64,000 bases of DNA from Paramoeba atlantica (lineage: Eukaryota; Discosea): positions 124,001 to 188,000 of the forward strand of contig CDRNVI010000040.1 in the NCBI GenBank assembly GCA_977017575.1, written 5' to 3'. Numbering within the stretch: position 1 is the first letter of the stretch; every line of letters starts with the position of its first letter. Shown here in pieces: positions 50,688 to 59,486 of this stretch. Both the position numbers and the translations under genes were made by a program. Below the pieces are notes generated by a model that saw only the letters and a list, made by a program, of their open reading frames with translations, had not been told where the DNA came from and did not search any database.

Positions 50688-50926
50688 AATCTTGCCTTCA
50701 GCTATCCTTTTTGCGTCGCTTAGAAACGTTGCATTGCAAAGTACTTACTGGAGACGATGCGGAACACCGAGGGACACCGATCTCAATGGACCCACACCGA
50801 GGGACTCACCTCTACAGCACTAATCTATAAAAAGAATTTGAACATTTATTCGGTATTCTTCCATAATTATTCACATTTAAATTCAGGGTTCGCAGAAACT
50901 ATAAAACTATCAATAATTTTCTTTTT

Positions 50927-51026
50927 TAGGCTCTTCGTTAAACGCGGTGGTTGCTTTCAACTTAGAAGTCACTCATGCTGCGCGCTTCGCGTTGAAAACT
51001 ACCGCCGCATTTAACGAAGAGCCTAA
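50927..51026. repeat. Foldback element copy inside the hAT-like element
   Basis: Arms AGGCTCTTCGTTAAACGCGG and its inverse, with the family loop ACTCATGCTGCGCGCTTCGC. Confidence 0.85.
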
Positions 51027-52446
51027 AAAAGAAAATTTAGCCTGGAAAACGGAAAGATTATAGCCAAAAATAGCCGAATTTCGGGTACAAATGGGGTCAT
51101 TTTCGCATATTTTTGCTCTCAGAGCACTAAATCCGACATTTGCGCGTGGGAAATCACTCGCAGGCATGAATGAAAGCCTACCGAACGTATTGGGTAGAGA
51201 ATGCGACTCCAACCATACCATTCTTTCGACACAAAAATGCCCCTTTAGGTCCGAAAAATACTTTTTCACCTTTTTTAGTCAAAAATGGGTCATTTTGGGG
51301 GGCGCAGCACAGTTCGAAGAAGTGATACCTTGCAAAAGCAACTGCGGAGAAAGCTAGTGTAGGTCCCAAACTATCAAAATACAATAGGGGAAACCATTTT
51401 GGAAAAATATTTTTTTTGTCATTTTTTCGCCAAGTTGAATTTTTTTTCAAAAAATTTTTTCCGAAAAAATCCGAACTTGGCGGACCCGTCCTGCGGATAC
51501 GCGGGGGGGTCACCCCCGGGTAGGGGGGTGGAAAATGCGCGCCAAGACCCCGGCTACCCTTTCTGCAGTTTTTTTTCGAAAACTAATTTTTTCGAAAAAA
51601 TTTGATCGACCATGCCCCCCCCCCCCTGGACCCCCCCCCTGGACCCCCCCCTGGACCCCCCCCATGGACCCCCCATTTTTTTCAATTTTTTTTTTCAGTT
51701 TTGGACCACCGGAGCCCCCTTTTATATTTTTTTCTTCTATTATATTACTGTGTTCCTCTTTATATTTTCACTGTTTTTGTTCACTTTTTTTTCAATAATC
51801 GAGTGTAGAGCGGTAGTTTTACAACCACCGCAATAGTACTATATAGTTACTATAAACTTTTTTCGAAAACTATAAAAAACTATATTTTTTTGTTTCACAT
51901 TTTAGGCACTCCGAAGCTCACCAACACGCCATAAATACACGGCGAATTCATTTGTGTACGATTTTTCTTATTTTTAAACCCGAAAATTGATGCCCGAAAT
52001 TAAAGTTACGAGAGGTAGTTTCTGCAAAGATTATTTTATTGAACTGCTGCACACGGAGGGAAGTAAACAAGCGGTTGAATGTAACTTGTGTCAGGAGGGG
52101 ACGTACCCCAGTCCCATCGCGTGGCCTTGACAGATTGCCTTGTGCGAATCTTGCGTCCCGAACATCTTCTCACTGCATCGCTGTCGCCGCGCTTTGGCTG
52201 GAGCCACCGACGTTATGTCTTGGGACTGAATAACTGCTGCTCACAATTCTATGAGTTTGAATAAATACAATCATATGAGTCTGAATAAATTACGCGGTGT
52301 GTTGTCGAGTGGAGAGTTTGTACTTCCTATCGTCACTCCTTTCGCATGCGTTTCATTGCTATTTCTGAGGAGATGACACACAAGTTGATGATATTTTTCG
52401 GCGGTGATGGAATCACGGGGAAGAGGGAGCATGTTTCGATAGCTAT

Positions 52447-52636
52447 GTAACCCAGGATAAAGTGGACGAGGGAGGTTCTAAAAGCACCTTTAAACCACCA
52501 CAAAAATAGAATGATATCTCCCGGTTTGTAAAGGATTCCGACGTGCCAAAAGAATCTTTAAGGGACATACCCTTCCATTTTTATGGTGGTTTAAAGGTGC
52601 TTTTAGAACCTCCCTCGTCCACTTTAGCTTGGGTTA
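52447..52636. repeat. Hairpin with ~60-base arms inside the hAT-like element
   Basis: The left arm (52447-52507) contains GTGGACGAGGGAGGTTCTAA and AGCACCTTTAAACCACCA. The right arm (52577-52636) is its reverse complement with about three differences. The loop is about 70 bases. Transcribed from either strand it would give a long double-stranded RNA. Confidence 0.85.
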
Positions 52637-52889
52637 CATTTTTTTTAGAATTTCTTGTCATATCATACGTATGTAAGCGTGTAAGAACGCATGTAGAGGC
52701 GTGTGTATGTCCTTCACAAGCGGAGAGGACTCAAAAAATATCACTTGTAAATTGAAAAAAACTTTATAGTTTTCTTATAGTTTTATAGTAAAATATAGTA
52801 AATATAGTACTATATAGTAACTATATTCAATGAAAAAAACTATATTTTACTATATTATAGTTTCTGCGAACCCTGTTTAAATTACTTAC

Positions 52890-52965
52890 ACATGGAAAGC
52901 CCAGATGGTGCGCGCCGCGGTGCCAAACTGGTACCGCCGCGGCGTGCGCTCACTGGGTAGGGGGA
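52890..52965 (+). pseudogene. 3'-end remnant of the LINE C-terminal module
   Basis: The + frame QMVRAAVPNWYRRGVRSLG matches the last residues of the LINE module at 32450-32491 (QIVQAAVQDWYRRG). It lies directly beside the hAT-like element and is cut on the right by the next MITE. Confidence 0.6.
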
Positions 52966-52974
52966 CGAAAATAT

Positions 52975-53313
52975 ATACTGTGCCCCCCCCTTTATACTTC
53001 GCTGGTCAGCCCCCCCCCTTTATACTTCATTTTTTGTGTGCACCCCGAAGGGGGGCCGATTTTTTAATTTATTTTTCGCAAATTTTCTAAAACCTTAGAA
53101 AAAAACGAGAACGTTCCCAGTCTTTCCTAGAAATGGAAAGTGATATAGAAGGAAAGACAGGAAAACTGGATGAGGCGCGCCGCGAAGCGGCGCGACCTTT
53201 TTTTGCACTTTTATCTACACTTTGTTTTACAGCGGGGAAAAAATTCCACCCCCCCCCTTTATACTTCGTTACTGATCAAAATGGGCAAAGTATAAAGGGG
53301 GGGACACAGTAAA
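52975..53313. mobile_element. TA-flanked MITE, word TTTATACTTCGC, copy 2
   Basis: The left end is TA|CTGTGCCCCCCC then TTTATACTTCGC and a second C-run plus word. The right end is GCAAAGTATAAAGGGGGGG then ACACAG|TA. A GCGCGCCGCGAAGCGGCGCG hairpin with T-run lies at 53175. Interior matches 22494-22826. Confidence 0.85.
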
Positions 53314-53388
53314 TTAATATTTTGCACACAAACTTTATCTATTTTTATTACACATTAAATTTAGGTAAAGAATAACACAGATTTAATA

Positions 53389-53433
53389 ATGAACACATCA
53401 GGCGATGACTTTGAATCAGTATACAAAAATTGA
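53389..53433 (+). other. Upstream ORF overlapping the CDK start
   Basis: An ATG 16 bases before the CDK ATG opens a different frame of 14 codons and closes inside the CDK coding region. If the mRNA 5' end lies upstream of it, it would lower CDK translation; if trans-splicing uses the TTTAG at about 53369-53373, it is included. Confidence 0.4.
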
Positions 53434-54316
53434 CCGTATTGGAGAGGGAGCCTATGGCGTTGTACATAAAGCCCGCGATCGAGAGACGGGCAACCTCGTC
53501 GCGCTGAAATGTATTCGACTAGAAAACGATGAGGAAGGAGTTCCGTGCACAGCGATACGAGAAATTAGTCTCCTGAAAGAACTGCGGCACCCCAATTTAG
53601 TACGACTCTACGAAGTCCTCCACAATGAACGAAAACTCACACTTGTGTTTGAATATCTGGATATGGACTTGAGGAAATATTTAGATGAACAAAATGCCTC
53701 GCCTGTGCCTACATCCACGATTAAGCGCATGTCACGTCAGTTGTTGGAGGGGATTGCCTATTGCCACAAACGATGTGTGCTACATAGAGACTTAAAACCT
53801 CAAAATTTGTTAATCAACAAGGCACAGGATCTAAGAATTGGAGATTTTGGACTGGGCAGAGCCTATGGCATCGCAGCTAAGAAATTCACGCACGAAGTGG
53901 TGACGCTATGGTATCGTGCTCCCGATGTGCTACTTGGCAATGGAAATTATGGACCCGCAGTGGATATGTGGTCCGCCGGCTGCATCATGCTCGAGATGAT
54001 AACAGGTGAGCCTGTATTCCCGGGGCAGAACGATGCGGATCAGCTGCTTCGCATTTTCAAATTCCTCGGCGCTCCAAACGATACGTTGTGGCCAAGTATG
54101 CATGAGTATGCAAATTCAGAAAGGACTTTAGCCAAGCCAGAGTTTCGTAGAAACTATGCACCTGAATGTAAGCGCTTTTATGGGTCTTCCAAAGTACGGC
54201 GCATAGGTGCCGACGGAATAGATCTTATTCAAAACTTATTGTTGTATGAGCCTTACCAAAGACTAACGGCCGAGGAAGCATTAGAGCATCCCTATTTTAC
54301 ACAAACCACTGATTGA
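53405..54316 (+). CDS. Cyclin-dependent kinase with PCTAIRE helix
   Basis: 303 residues, all CDK features: Gly loop GEGAYGVV (13-20; Ala16 and Tyr17 at the inhibitory T14/Y15 sites), Lys35, cyclin-binding helix PCTAIRE (47-53), HRDLKPQN (127-134), DFG (147-149), activation-loop Thr162 in KKFTHEVVTLWYRAPD, and WSAGCIMLEM. The PCTAIRE helix and DFGLGRA are like CRK1-type kinases of kinetoplastids (from memory) and PHO85/CDK5 relatives. With Ala at position 16 it cannot be inhibited at that residue. The PHO80-like cyclin at 44 kb is a natural partner. Directly downstream of a MITE. Confidence 0.95.
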   Translation: MTLNQYTKIDRIGEGAYGVVHKARDRETGNLVALKCIRLENDEEGVPCTAIREISLLKELRHPNLVRLYEVLHNERKLTLVFEYLDMDLRKYLDEQNASPVPTSTIKRMSRQLLEGIAYCHKRCVLHRDLKPQNLLINKAQDLRIGDFGLGRAYGIAAKKFTHEVVTLWYRAPDVLLGNGNYGPAVDMWSAGCIMLEMITGEPVFPGQNDADQLLRIFKFLGAPNDTLWPSMHEYANSERTLAKPEFRRNYAPECKRFYGSSKVRRIGADGIDLIQNLLLYEPYQRLTAEEALEHPYFTQTTD

Positions 54317-54766
54317 GTATCAGGGAGTCTTTGTGTGGCAAGCCACAAATAGATTGTGAGCCACAGCCTGAGATTTATGCATGTAGGATAGTATGTACAG
54401 GTAAGTTTCGTTGTGTATACATACGTTGTGTATATTGTAGGCGAAGCGATATATTCTATACCTCTACCTTTTTATCAAGAAATATTTTTGTTTACAAGAT
54501 TTTTTTTGTTTTGTGAACCCAATGAGTTTGAATTCGCATAGGTTTACATTTTCATCAAAAATGAATGAAAGACGTGTACGTGGTCAAAATAATGTCTATT
54601 TTCAAGCCCTCAGGAGTAAAATATGGTTTCCTCAGTCATTACTTTTCAGAATAATAGTATCCATTTTTTTTTTAATATTTGTACCCTGAACTCATCACAT
54701 CCCTCCCCTAAATCCTATACCACCCCACCATGCCTCTGTAACCCTCTATCCCCCCTCCCTCCCTCC
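54317..54766. other. Intergenic, leader of the next gene
   Basis: TACATACGTTGTGTATA words near 54410-54440. From 54700 a C/T-only tract runs into the ATG at 54767. No separate gene. Confidence 0.4.
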
Positions 54767-56053
54767 ATGCTCTCCGCCTACTACACCCACCTCGCCCACC
54801 GCGCCCTCCTCCACGACCCCTCCTCCCCCCACGCCCTCCACCGTCTCCTCCTCCTCTCCTCCTTCGACGAGGCCGCGGCCCACACCCTCCTCTCCCACGG
54901 CCTCGCCCCCGATGTCCTCCACCTCCTCCGCGCCCCCTCCACGCCCCCCCCTCCCTCCCCCTCGACCCCAACCCGCGCCCTCCACTTCCTCGCCCACCAC
55001 GCCTTCTACACCCGCGAGCTCGGGGACGCCCTCCTCGACCACCTCATCCCGCTCTGCCAGGCCCTCTCCCTGGCCCCCGCCCGCCCCCCCAAGGTCGCCG
55101 CCGCGGACGCCCTCCTCCATCTCGCCCGCGTCCAGCCCTACCGCTCCGCCCTCCTCCCCCACGCCGAGACCTTCCGGCACCTCCTCCAGACCCGCGACCC
55201 CTTCCACGAGCGCGCCGTCTGCGGCGCCCTCGCCTACGCCTTCTGCGACGACCACCTCGGGGACGCCGTCGCGCGGCTGCAGTACAAAACCGACCTCGTG
55301 AATTACCTCAACCAGGTCTACGTGCGAACCCACGACTTCGCGGCCTGGCGCTACGCCGTGCGCTGTCTCAGCCTCGCGGGGGGGTACAACGAGGACGTCG
55401 GGGACGTGGAGGGGACACGGGGGCTGGTGTGGGGGGTCCAGCGGGCTCTCCCCGAGTTTGTTCTGTTTTTCACGCTCACGTTGGGGTACGCCCGGGTACG
55501 CCACGTGCCGTGGAGGGATTGCTACCGGGTCCACGTGCCGCGGTGGGTGGGGTTTCGCCGCGCCCTGCTCGCGGGGGTCTATGCCGGGGGGCTCGGGGTG
55601 TACACCGGGAGCGCGACCGCGTGGCGGGTGGATGCGCTGCGGCAGGGGTTTGCGGCGCGCCGACAGAGGGAGGAGAGGCGGGTGAGGGGGGCGAGGGGGG
55701 CGGGGAGGGCACACACCCCGGACGATGCTGTCCAGGATCTTACGGAGATTACCCGGGCGGTGAGGAGGCGACAGGCGGTGGGGTATGGGGTGGGGGTGAC
55801 GGGGTTGCTGGTGGCGATGTGCCCCGTGCGTCCGGTGGTGTGGCCGCGGTGGGCGGGGGATGTGAAGTGGCGGTATCCCTGGGGTCCGGTGTTGTTTCCG
55901 CTGCCGTTTGGGGTGCCGGCGCCGAGTAAGCGGCTGATTCCCTATGTGGTGGTGCCGTTTGTCGGCGTGAAGGTTTTGCAGAACACGGTGATGTTTCCGT
56001 GCTCGTTGGCGGATTATTTGGTCAGCACGCAGGGTTCGCAACAGATGGAGTAG
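54767..56053 (+). CDS. Unknown 428-aa protein with helical repeats and C-terminal TM segments
   Basis: Start taken at the ATG after a pure C/T leader; an upstream in-frame ATG at 54623 would add 48 low-complexity residues. The first 200 residues are His/Leu/Ala-rich helices resembling alpha-solenoid repeats (AYYTHLAHRALLHDP, ALHRLLLLSSFDEAAAHTLLSHG, ADALLHLARVQPYRSALLPHAETFRHLL). Hydrophobic segments follow at about 255-270, 310-325, 365-385 and 400-415. No known family is recognised. GC3 is near saturation, C-ending before about 55.38 kb and G-ending after. An organelle membrane protein is likely by analogy with other genes of this composition; that is inference. Confidence 0.65.
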   Translation: MLSAYYTHLAHRALLHDPSSPHALHRLLLLSSFDEAAAHTLLSHGLAPDVLHLLRAPSTPPPPSPSTPTRALHFLAHHAFYTRELGDALLDHLIPLCQALSLAPARPPKVAAADALLHLARVQPYRSALLPHAETFRHLLQTRDPFHERAVCGALAYAFCDDHLGDAVARLQYKTDLVNYLNQVYVRTHDFAAWRYAVRCLSLAGGYNEDVGDVEGTRGLVWGVQRALPEFVLFFTLTLGYARVRHVPWRDCYRVHVPRWVGFRRALLAGVYAGGLGVYTGSATAWRVDALRQGFAARRQREERRVRGARGAGRAHTPDDAVQDLTEITRAVRRRQAVGYGVGVTGLLVAMCPVRPVVWPRWAGDVKWRYPWGPVLFPLPFGVPAPSKRLIPYVVVPFVGVKVLQNTVMFPCSLADYLVSTQGSQQME

Positions 56054-56820
56054 AGCGGGGACGTGGTGGAGAGCATATTTGATCGTGGGAATGATGCAGG
56101 AAACAGAGTAGGGGTGTAAAACGATTTGGGTAACCGGCACTATAAATGTAGGTTAAAATCCATTTTTTTCTGATGATTTTTTTCCGCTCAAAAACACTTT
56201 TACGTGACTTTTTAAAACGTTTCCACTCATACTCATGACGTTCCAACTTATATTTCAATGCTTGGAATACTCAATGGACCGCCCAGGATATGCTACATTG
56301 GTCTACTACATTGGTCTACTTGGTATTGGTGACCTGTAAAAAGGATAAGGTGCGCTCCCAGGCGCTCCCAGACACTCCCATCCAGTTTGAACCCTCTTGG
56401 AAGCCACCACGGCTACCCCCTTCGCGTTGAGAACTGCTTCCGCGTTTAATGAAGAGACTAAAAAGGAGAAAATTGCGAAACGATCCAGAATAATCCAACT
56501 TTTGGTACAAATACCCGATTCTCCCCATATTTCGTATTCTCCCCATATTTCGGACGTTTTTTGGGGTCTTACCATTAGAGGTAGGGGGCACATCTGATCG
56601 AAAAAACGCGTGGTCTGGTAAGTAAGCTAAAAAAATAAATAAGGAAAGAGATCAACGAAAGATCAAAAACTTTTTTCTGAGTCCTTTTGGGCATGGTTGT
56701 TCAAACAAATTTTACTTGTTTTCAACCTACGTTTATAGTGCCGGTGAACCAACGATTTCGTACAGTGAGAGAAAAGGAGATTTTTTTGAATGAATTTTGT
56801 CTCTCTTACTGTTTTCAAAC
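56054..56820. other. Intergenic with decayed foldback
   Basis: 56396-56466 is a decayed right half of the foldback family (TTCGCGTTGAGAACTGC, CGCGTTTAATGAAGAG). CTACATTGGTCTAC is duplicated at 56290. No gene. Confidence 0.5.
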
Positions 56821-57390
56821 ATGACCAATAGCAAACCTATGGATTTTCCCGTTATTGTTATTACGGGAACTCCGGGAACGGGAAAAAGCAGTCTATGCCG
56901 GCGTGTGGAAAAGTTATTGAATGCCAAGCACCTTGACATCAGCGCCATTGCAAAAGAGAATGGATATGTCGATTCTTACGATGAAAAATTAGAGACACAT
57001 GTTTTGGACGAAGGAAAACTCCTTGATCATTTGGAGAGAGAGTTGGCCGCCCGCAACGAGGCCGTCCTCTTGGATTATCATTCCTGTGGCTTATTTCCCG
57101 AGAGATGGGTTATGGGCCACCCTCAGAGTGTGGTCGTGGTGCTCAAGTGTTCCACTGAATCTCTTTTTGATCGTCTCTCCGACAGGGGCTATAGTGAAAA
57201 GAAACGTCAGAAGAACATGGAAGCTGAGATATTTCGCATATGCGAGGACGAGGCGAGGATGAGCTACCCGGAAGGCAAAGTATTTTCGTTCGAGAATAAT
57301 ACGAATGAGGATGCAGAGAGAATTACTCTTTTCTTGCAGGATCGTCTCAAACAACAGCCTGCCGCTGGTAAACGTCGAAAAGGTATTTGA
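56821..57390 (+). CDS. FAP7: Adenylate kinase isoenzyme 6 (AK6/Fap7)
   Basis: 189 residues from the ATG. P-loop GTPGTGKSS (16-24), LDISAIAKENG with a DSYDE, LDYHSCGLFPERW (84-96, family HSCDIFPERW, here Gly for Asp), and the LID-like RLSDRGYSEKKRQKNMEAEIF. AK6/Fap7 is a nuclear adenylate kinase/ATPase needed for late 40S maturation. The basic tail GKRRKGI is a possible nuclear signal. Confidence 0.95.
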   Translation: MTNSKPMDFPVIVITGTPGTGKSSLCRRVEKLLNAKHLDISAIAKENGYVDSYDEKLETHVLDEGKLLDHLERELAARNEAVLLDYHSCGLFPERWVMGHPQSVVVVLKCSTESLFDRLSDRGYSEKKRQKNMEAEIFRICEDEARMSYPEGKVFSFENNTNEDAERITLFLQDRLKQQPAAGKRRKGI

Positions 57391-57657
57391 TGGTATTTTT
57401 CTCATAAGAGGCCTGCGTGTTCTATGAATAGGTTTCTCTGTTCGTTGAACGCATTGAGTATTGTTTGGGGGATGTGCATATCCCACCCGACAAGTAGATT
57501 ATTTTGATATGTTTTGTTCTTTCCAAGTGATATCCAAGTAAAGGACCCACCTATGCAGTAAGGGATTACCGACGAAGTATACCTAAATTGCGCAAACAAA
57601 TTGTAGCCTAACGGGGTTCGATAGTGTTGCGTCTTCTATAGCTTGTCAGATCAATAC
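57391..57657. other. Intergenic, no gene
   Basis: No supported feature. Confidence 0.4.
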
Positions 57658-58520
57658 TCAAATGTGTGTAAAATCAACCGGAATATCGGGATCCTCAACT
57701 TGAATTTCGTAATACTCCATGTCCTGATGCGGAAATTTCAATTGCTTCGCTCCTTCATTTTCCCACACCGCGTAGAGCTCCAAACCTTCCTTTCGTACTT
57801 TTGCGTTAGATACTTTCCTTGATTGATAATCTTTGCGCTTCCAATGGGCCGTAGTGCCAAGGGTAGGGCTTTCACTAGGCACTAGGATTAACCTCTCTCG
57901 GATTAGGGTACACATTCGCCGTATGTCGCTTGCTGTCATGGGATCCCGTTCAACAGTCGTAGACATTGCGGGGGGAAGCTGTGCCGGTGACGTGGACCGA
58001 GTACGTGAAGACAAATTGCGAGTCGAGGTGATCTTCCCGTTGAAGAGAAAAGTATGAGAATATCGGAATACTTCAGCACAATCAAAAAGGTACAGAACCC
58101 TACTCCTTTTGAATGTACCTTTTGAGGCGGGACCGCTTTTCGACCGGGCGCTACCCACATTGTTTCGGGTATCATTAGTGTCAAATATTTTTTCGTCGGT
58201 AAAGATAACACGATTGCATGTCTGTTCGTGAGATTCATCCAAGCATTTAGTTCTTTTCTCTGCTGCTGATTTTGAACAAATATTGCGACAACCTTGCTGC
58301 AACCGAACCCGATGATAGTTTACGGTGTAAGATTTGTCCGAACTTGGAAGCGTAAACGATCTCCACCGATCGAAAAATCTGCATCATCCCGCTGGGAAGA
58401 ACAGCCAGAGAGCTGAACTATGCGATGATTCTTTTGCAATGCCATGTATTGTGCCCTGTTCAGTGGACATATCAGGTGCTTATACCGGTTTATCCGACGA
58501 AAGGACCAAAGTACGATAGC
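57658..58520 (-). pseudogene. Mariner-like transposase remnant with an unknown C-terminal part
   Basis: The minus strand reads HRIVQLSGCSSQRDDADF (helix-turn-helix relic, about 58420), then CNRVIFTDEKIFDTND (first catalytic Asp region, about 58200) and RSKSGPASKGTFKRSRVL. The same frame continues into a 100-residue segment (MTASDIRRMCTLIRERLILV ... DPDIPVDFTHI) with no transposase motif, which could be an unrelated short gene on the minus strand, the only candidate of that strand in the array. Breaks in the N-terminal part show it is dead. Confidence 0.5.
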
Positions 58521-58686
58521 TGTGGAGAAAACGTTCTAATCTAAATTCGGTTAACTTTTGTTTAATGCTGTTGGAAAAGGGTTTATTTTGCGATACAAAT
58601 ATTAGATTTTGCAATACGGAATCACAGTTTACAATACATAAATTCCATGTGTTCAAAGAAGCTCAAAATTTGTTCTCCTATTCCTC

Positions 58687-58971
58687 ATGATTCCTAGAAT
58701 GTATTTCAGTCGTGGGCTCGAGAAATTCCGACTTAGACTCAAAACGATTCCATCACGTACATGGGAAATGACCCTCATGCCCCCTTTGACGCTGTTTGTA
58801 GGTTATCTTGTCTACACAAGTGAATACTTCCAAACCACATTGTTGGACAGCAACAATGCCTTTCCCGATCCACCAAAAGAGGATATTATGTCCTATCGTT
58901 TTATACCCATACGAGACCCCAAAACAGGACACTTACTCGCGTACAAGCAAATTCATCATCCCACGAGTTAA
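58687..58971 (+). CDS. Small membrane protein (94 aa), probably mitochondrial
   Basis: The basic N-terminus MIPRMYFSRGLEKFRLRLKTIPSR has seven basic residues and one acidic. One hydrophobic helix TLMPPLTLFVGYLVYTSEYF lies at about 29-48. The soluble tail RFIPIRDPKTGHLLAYKQIHHP follows. Size and shape fit an accessory respiratory-chain or import subunit. No family recognised. Confidence 0.6.
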   Translation: MIPRMYFSRGLEKFRLRLKTIPSRTWEMTLMPPLTLFVGYLVYTSEYFQTTLLDSNNAFPDPPKEDIMSYRFIPIRDPKTGHLLAYKQIHHPTS

Positions 58972-59129
58972 CACCCGGTTGTGCAGCATTTTTAAATATT
59001 ATACCGCTATTTTTAAACTCTTATTCACAACTAAATAACAAATCATTCAATAATTTCTTAAAAAATAACTTCTAAAATCGATCACTCTAAACCTCTTTTT
59101 TTCTTTCCAATTTATTCCATACCCCCTCT

Positions 59130-59486
59130 ATGCGAGCCTTCCCCCGCCCCCGGCTCCCCTCCGCCCCCCTGCTCTCCTGCTGCCGCCGGTCCTACTTCTA
59201 CACCAACCCCGGGGAGTCGGGGATCTGGAACGCCTCCCTCCACCGCACGCAGCAGCTGCTCGCGGGTTGCATGCTCGGGGCCTGGGTCTTCTTCTTCTAC
59301 AATGCCTCCTACTCCCGCTGGTCCGGGAACTCGCAGTACGCCCCCGACACCTCGGACCTGTACGTGAGCGACGGCACCGAGCTGGAGGGGGAGGAGGGGA
59401 TGGCGCGGATGCGGATACAGTACGAGCGCGTGATGCCGTTCCTGGAGGAGATCCGGGAGAAACTCGAGGCGGGGGAGAGCGTGTGA
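59130..59486 (+). CDS. Small membrane protein (118 aa) with mitochondrial presequence
   Basis: The N-terminus MRAFPRPRLPSAPLLSCCRRSYFYT is a clear presequence. One TM helix QQLLAGCMLGAWVFFFYNAS lies at about 41-60. The acidic tail has DTSDLYVSDGTELEGEEG. It resembles accessory subunits of complex I or ATP synthase in shape, but the family is not recognised. GC3-saturated, C-ending in the first half and G-ending in the second. Confidence 0.65.
   Translation: MRAFPRPRLPSAPLLSCCRRSYFYTNPGESGIWNASLHRTQQLLAGCMLGAWVFFFYNASYSRWSGNSQYAPDTSDLYVSDGTELEGEEGMARMRIQYERVMPFLEEIREKLEAGESV

Larger units (their letters stand above)
50884..52875. mobile_element. hAT-like element, 1992 bp, with perfect 8-bp target duplication
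   Basis: The ends are CAGGGTTCGCAGAAACTATA and, inverted at 52856-52875, its complement. The flanking TTTAAATT at 50876-50883 and 52876-52883 is an exact 8-base target duplication, the hAT hallmark, and CAGGGTTCG fits hAT ends. No transposase is inside. The interior is a mosaic: a foldback at 50927, the shared flank to 51140, the G-run repeat at 51480, CTGGACCCCC units at 51610, the TTATTATAT block to 51830, TATAGTACTATA sequence, and a long hairpin at 52447-52636. A recent insertion in the host gene array. Confidence 0.85.

Noticed and set aside
53389-53404. Alternative CDK start at the upstream ATG
   Set aside because: It is in another frame and closes after 14 codons. The ATG at 53405 gives the standard CDK N-terminus.
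54746-56140. 464-codon minus-strand open frame opposite the 428-aa gene
   Set aside because: Same composition effect. No domain, and the + strand has pyrimidine leader, ATG and TM pattern. I keep some doubt because the + product is also unknown.
56797-56820. Upstream extension of AK6
   Set aside because: It would begin with TTG. The ATG at 56821 gives the normal family N-terminus.
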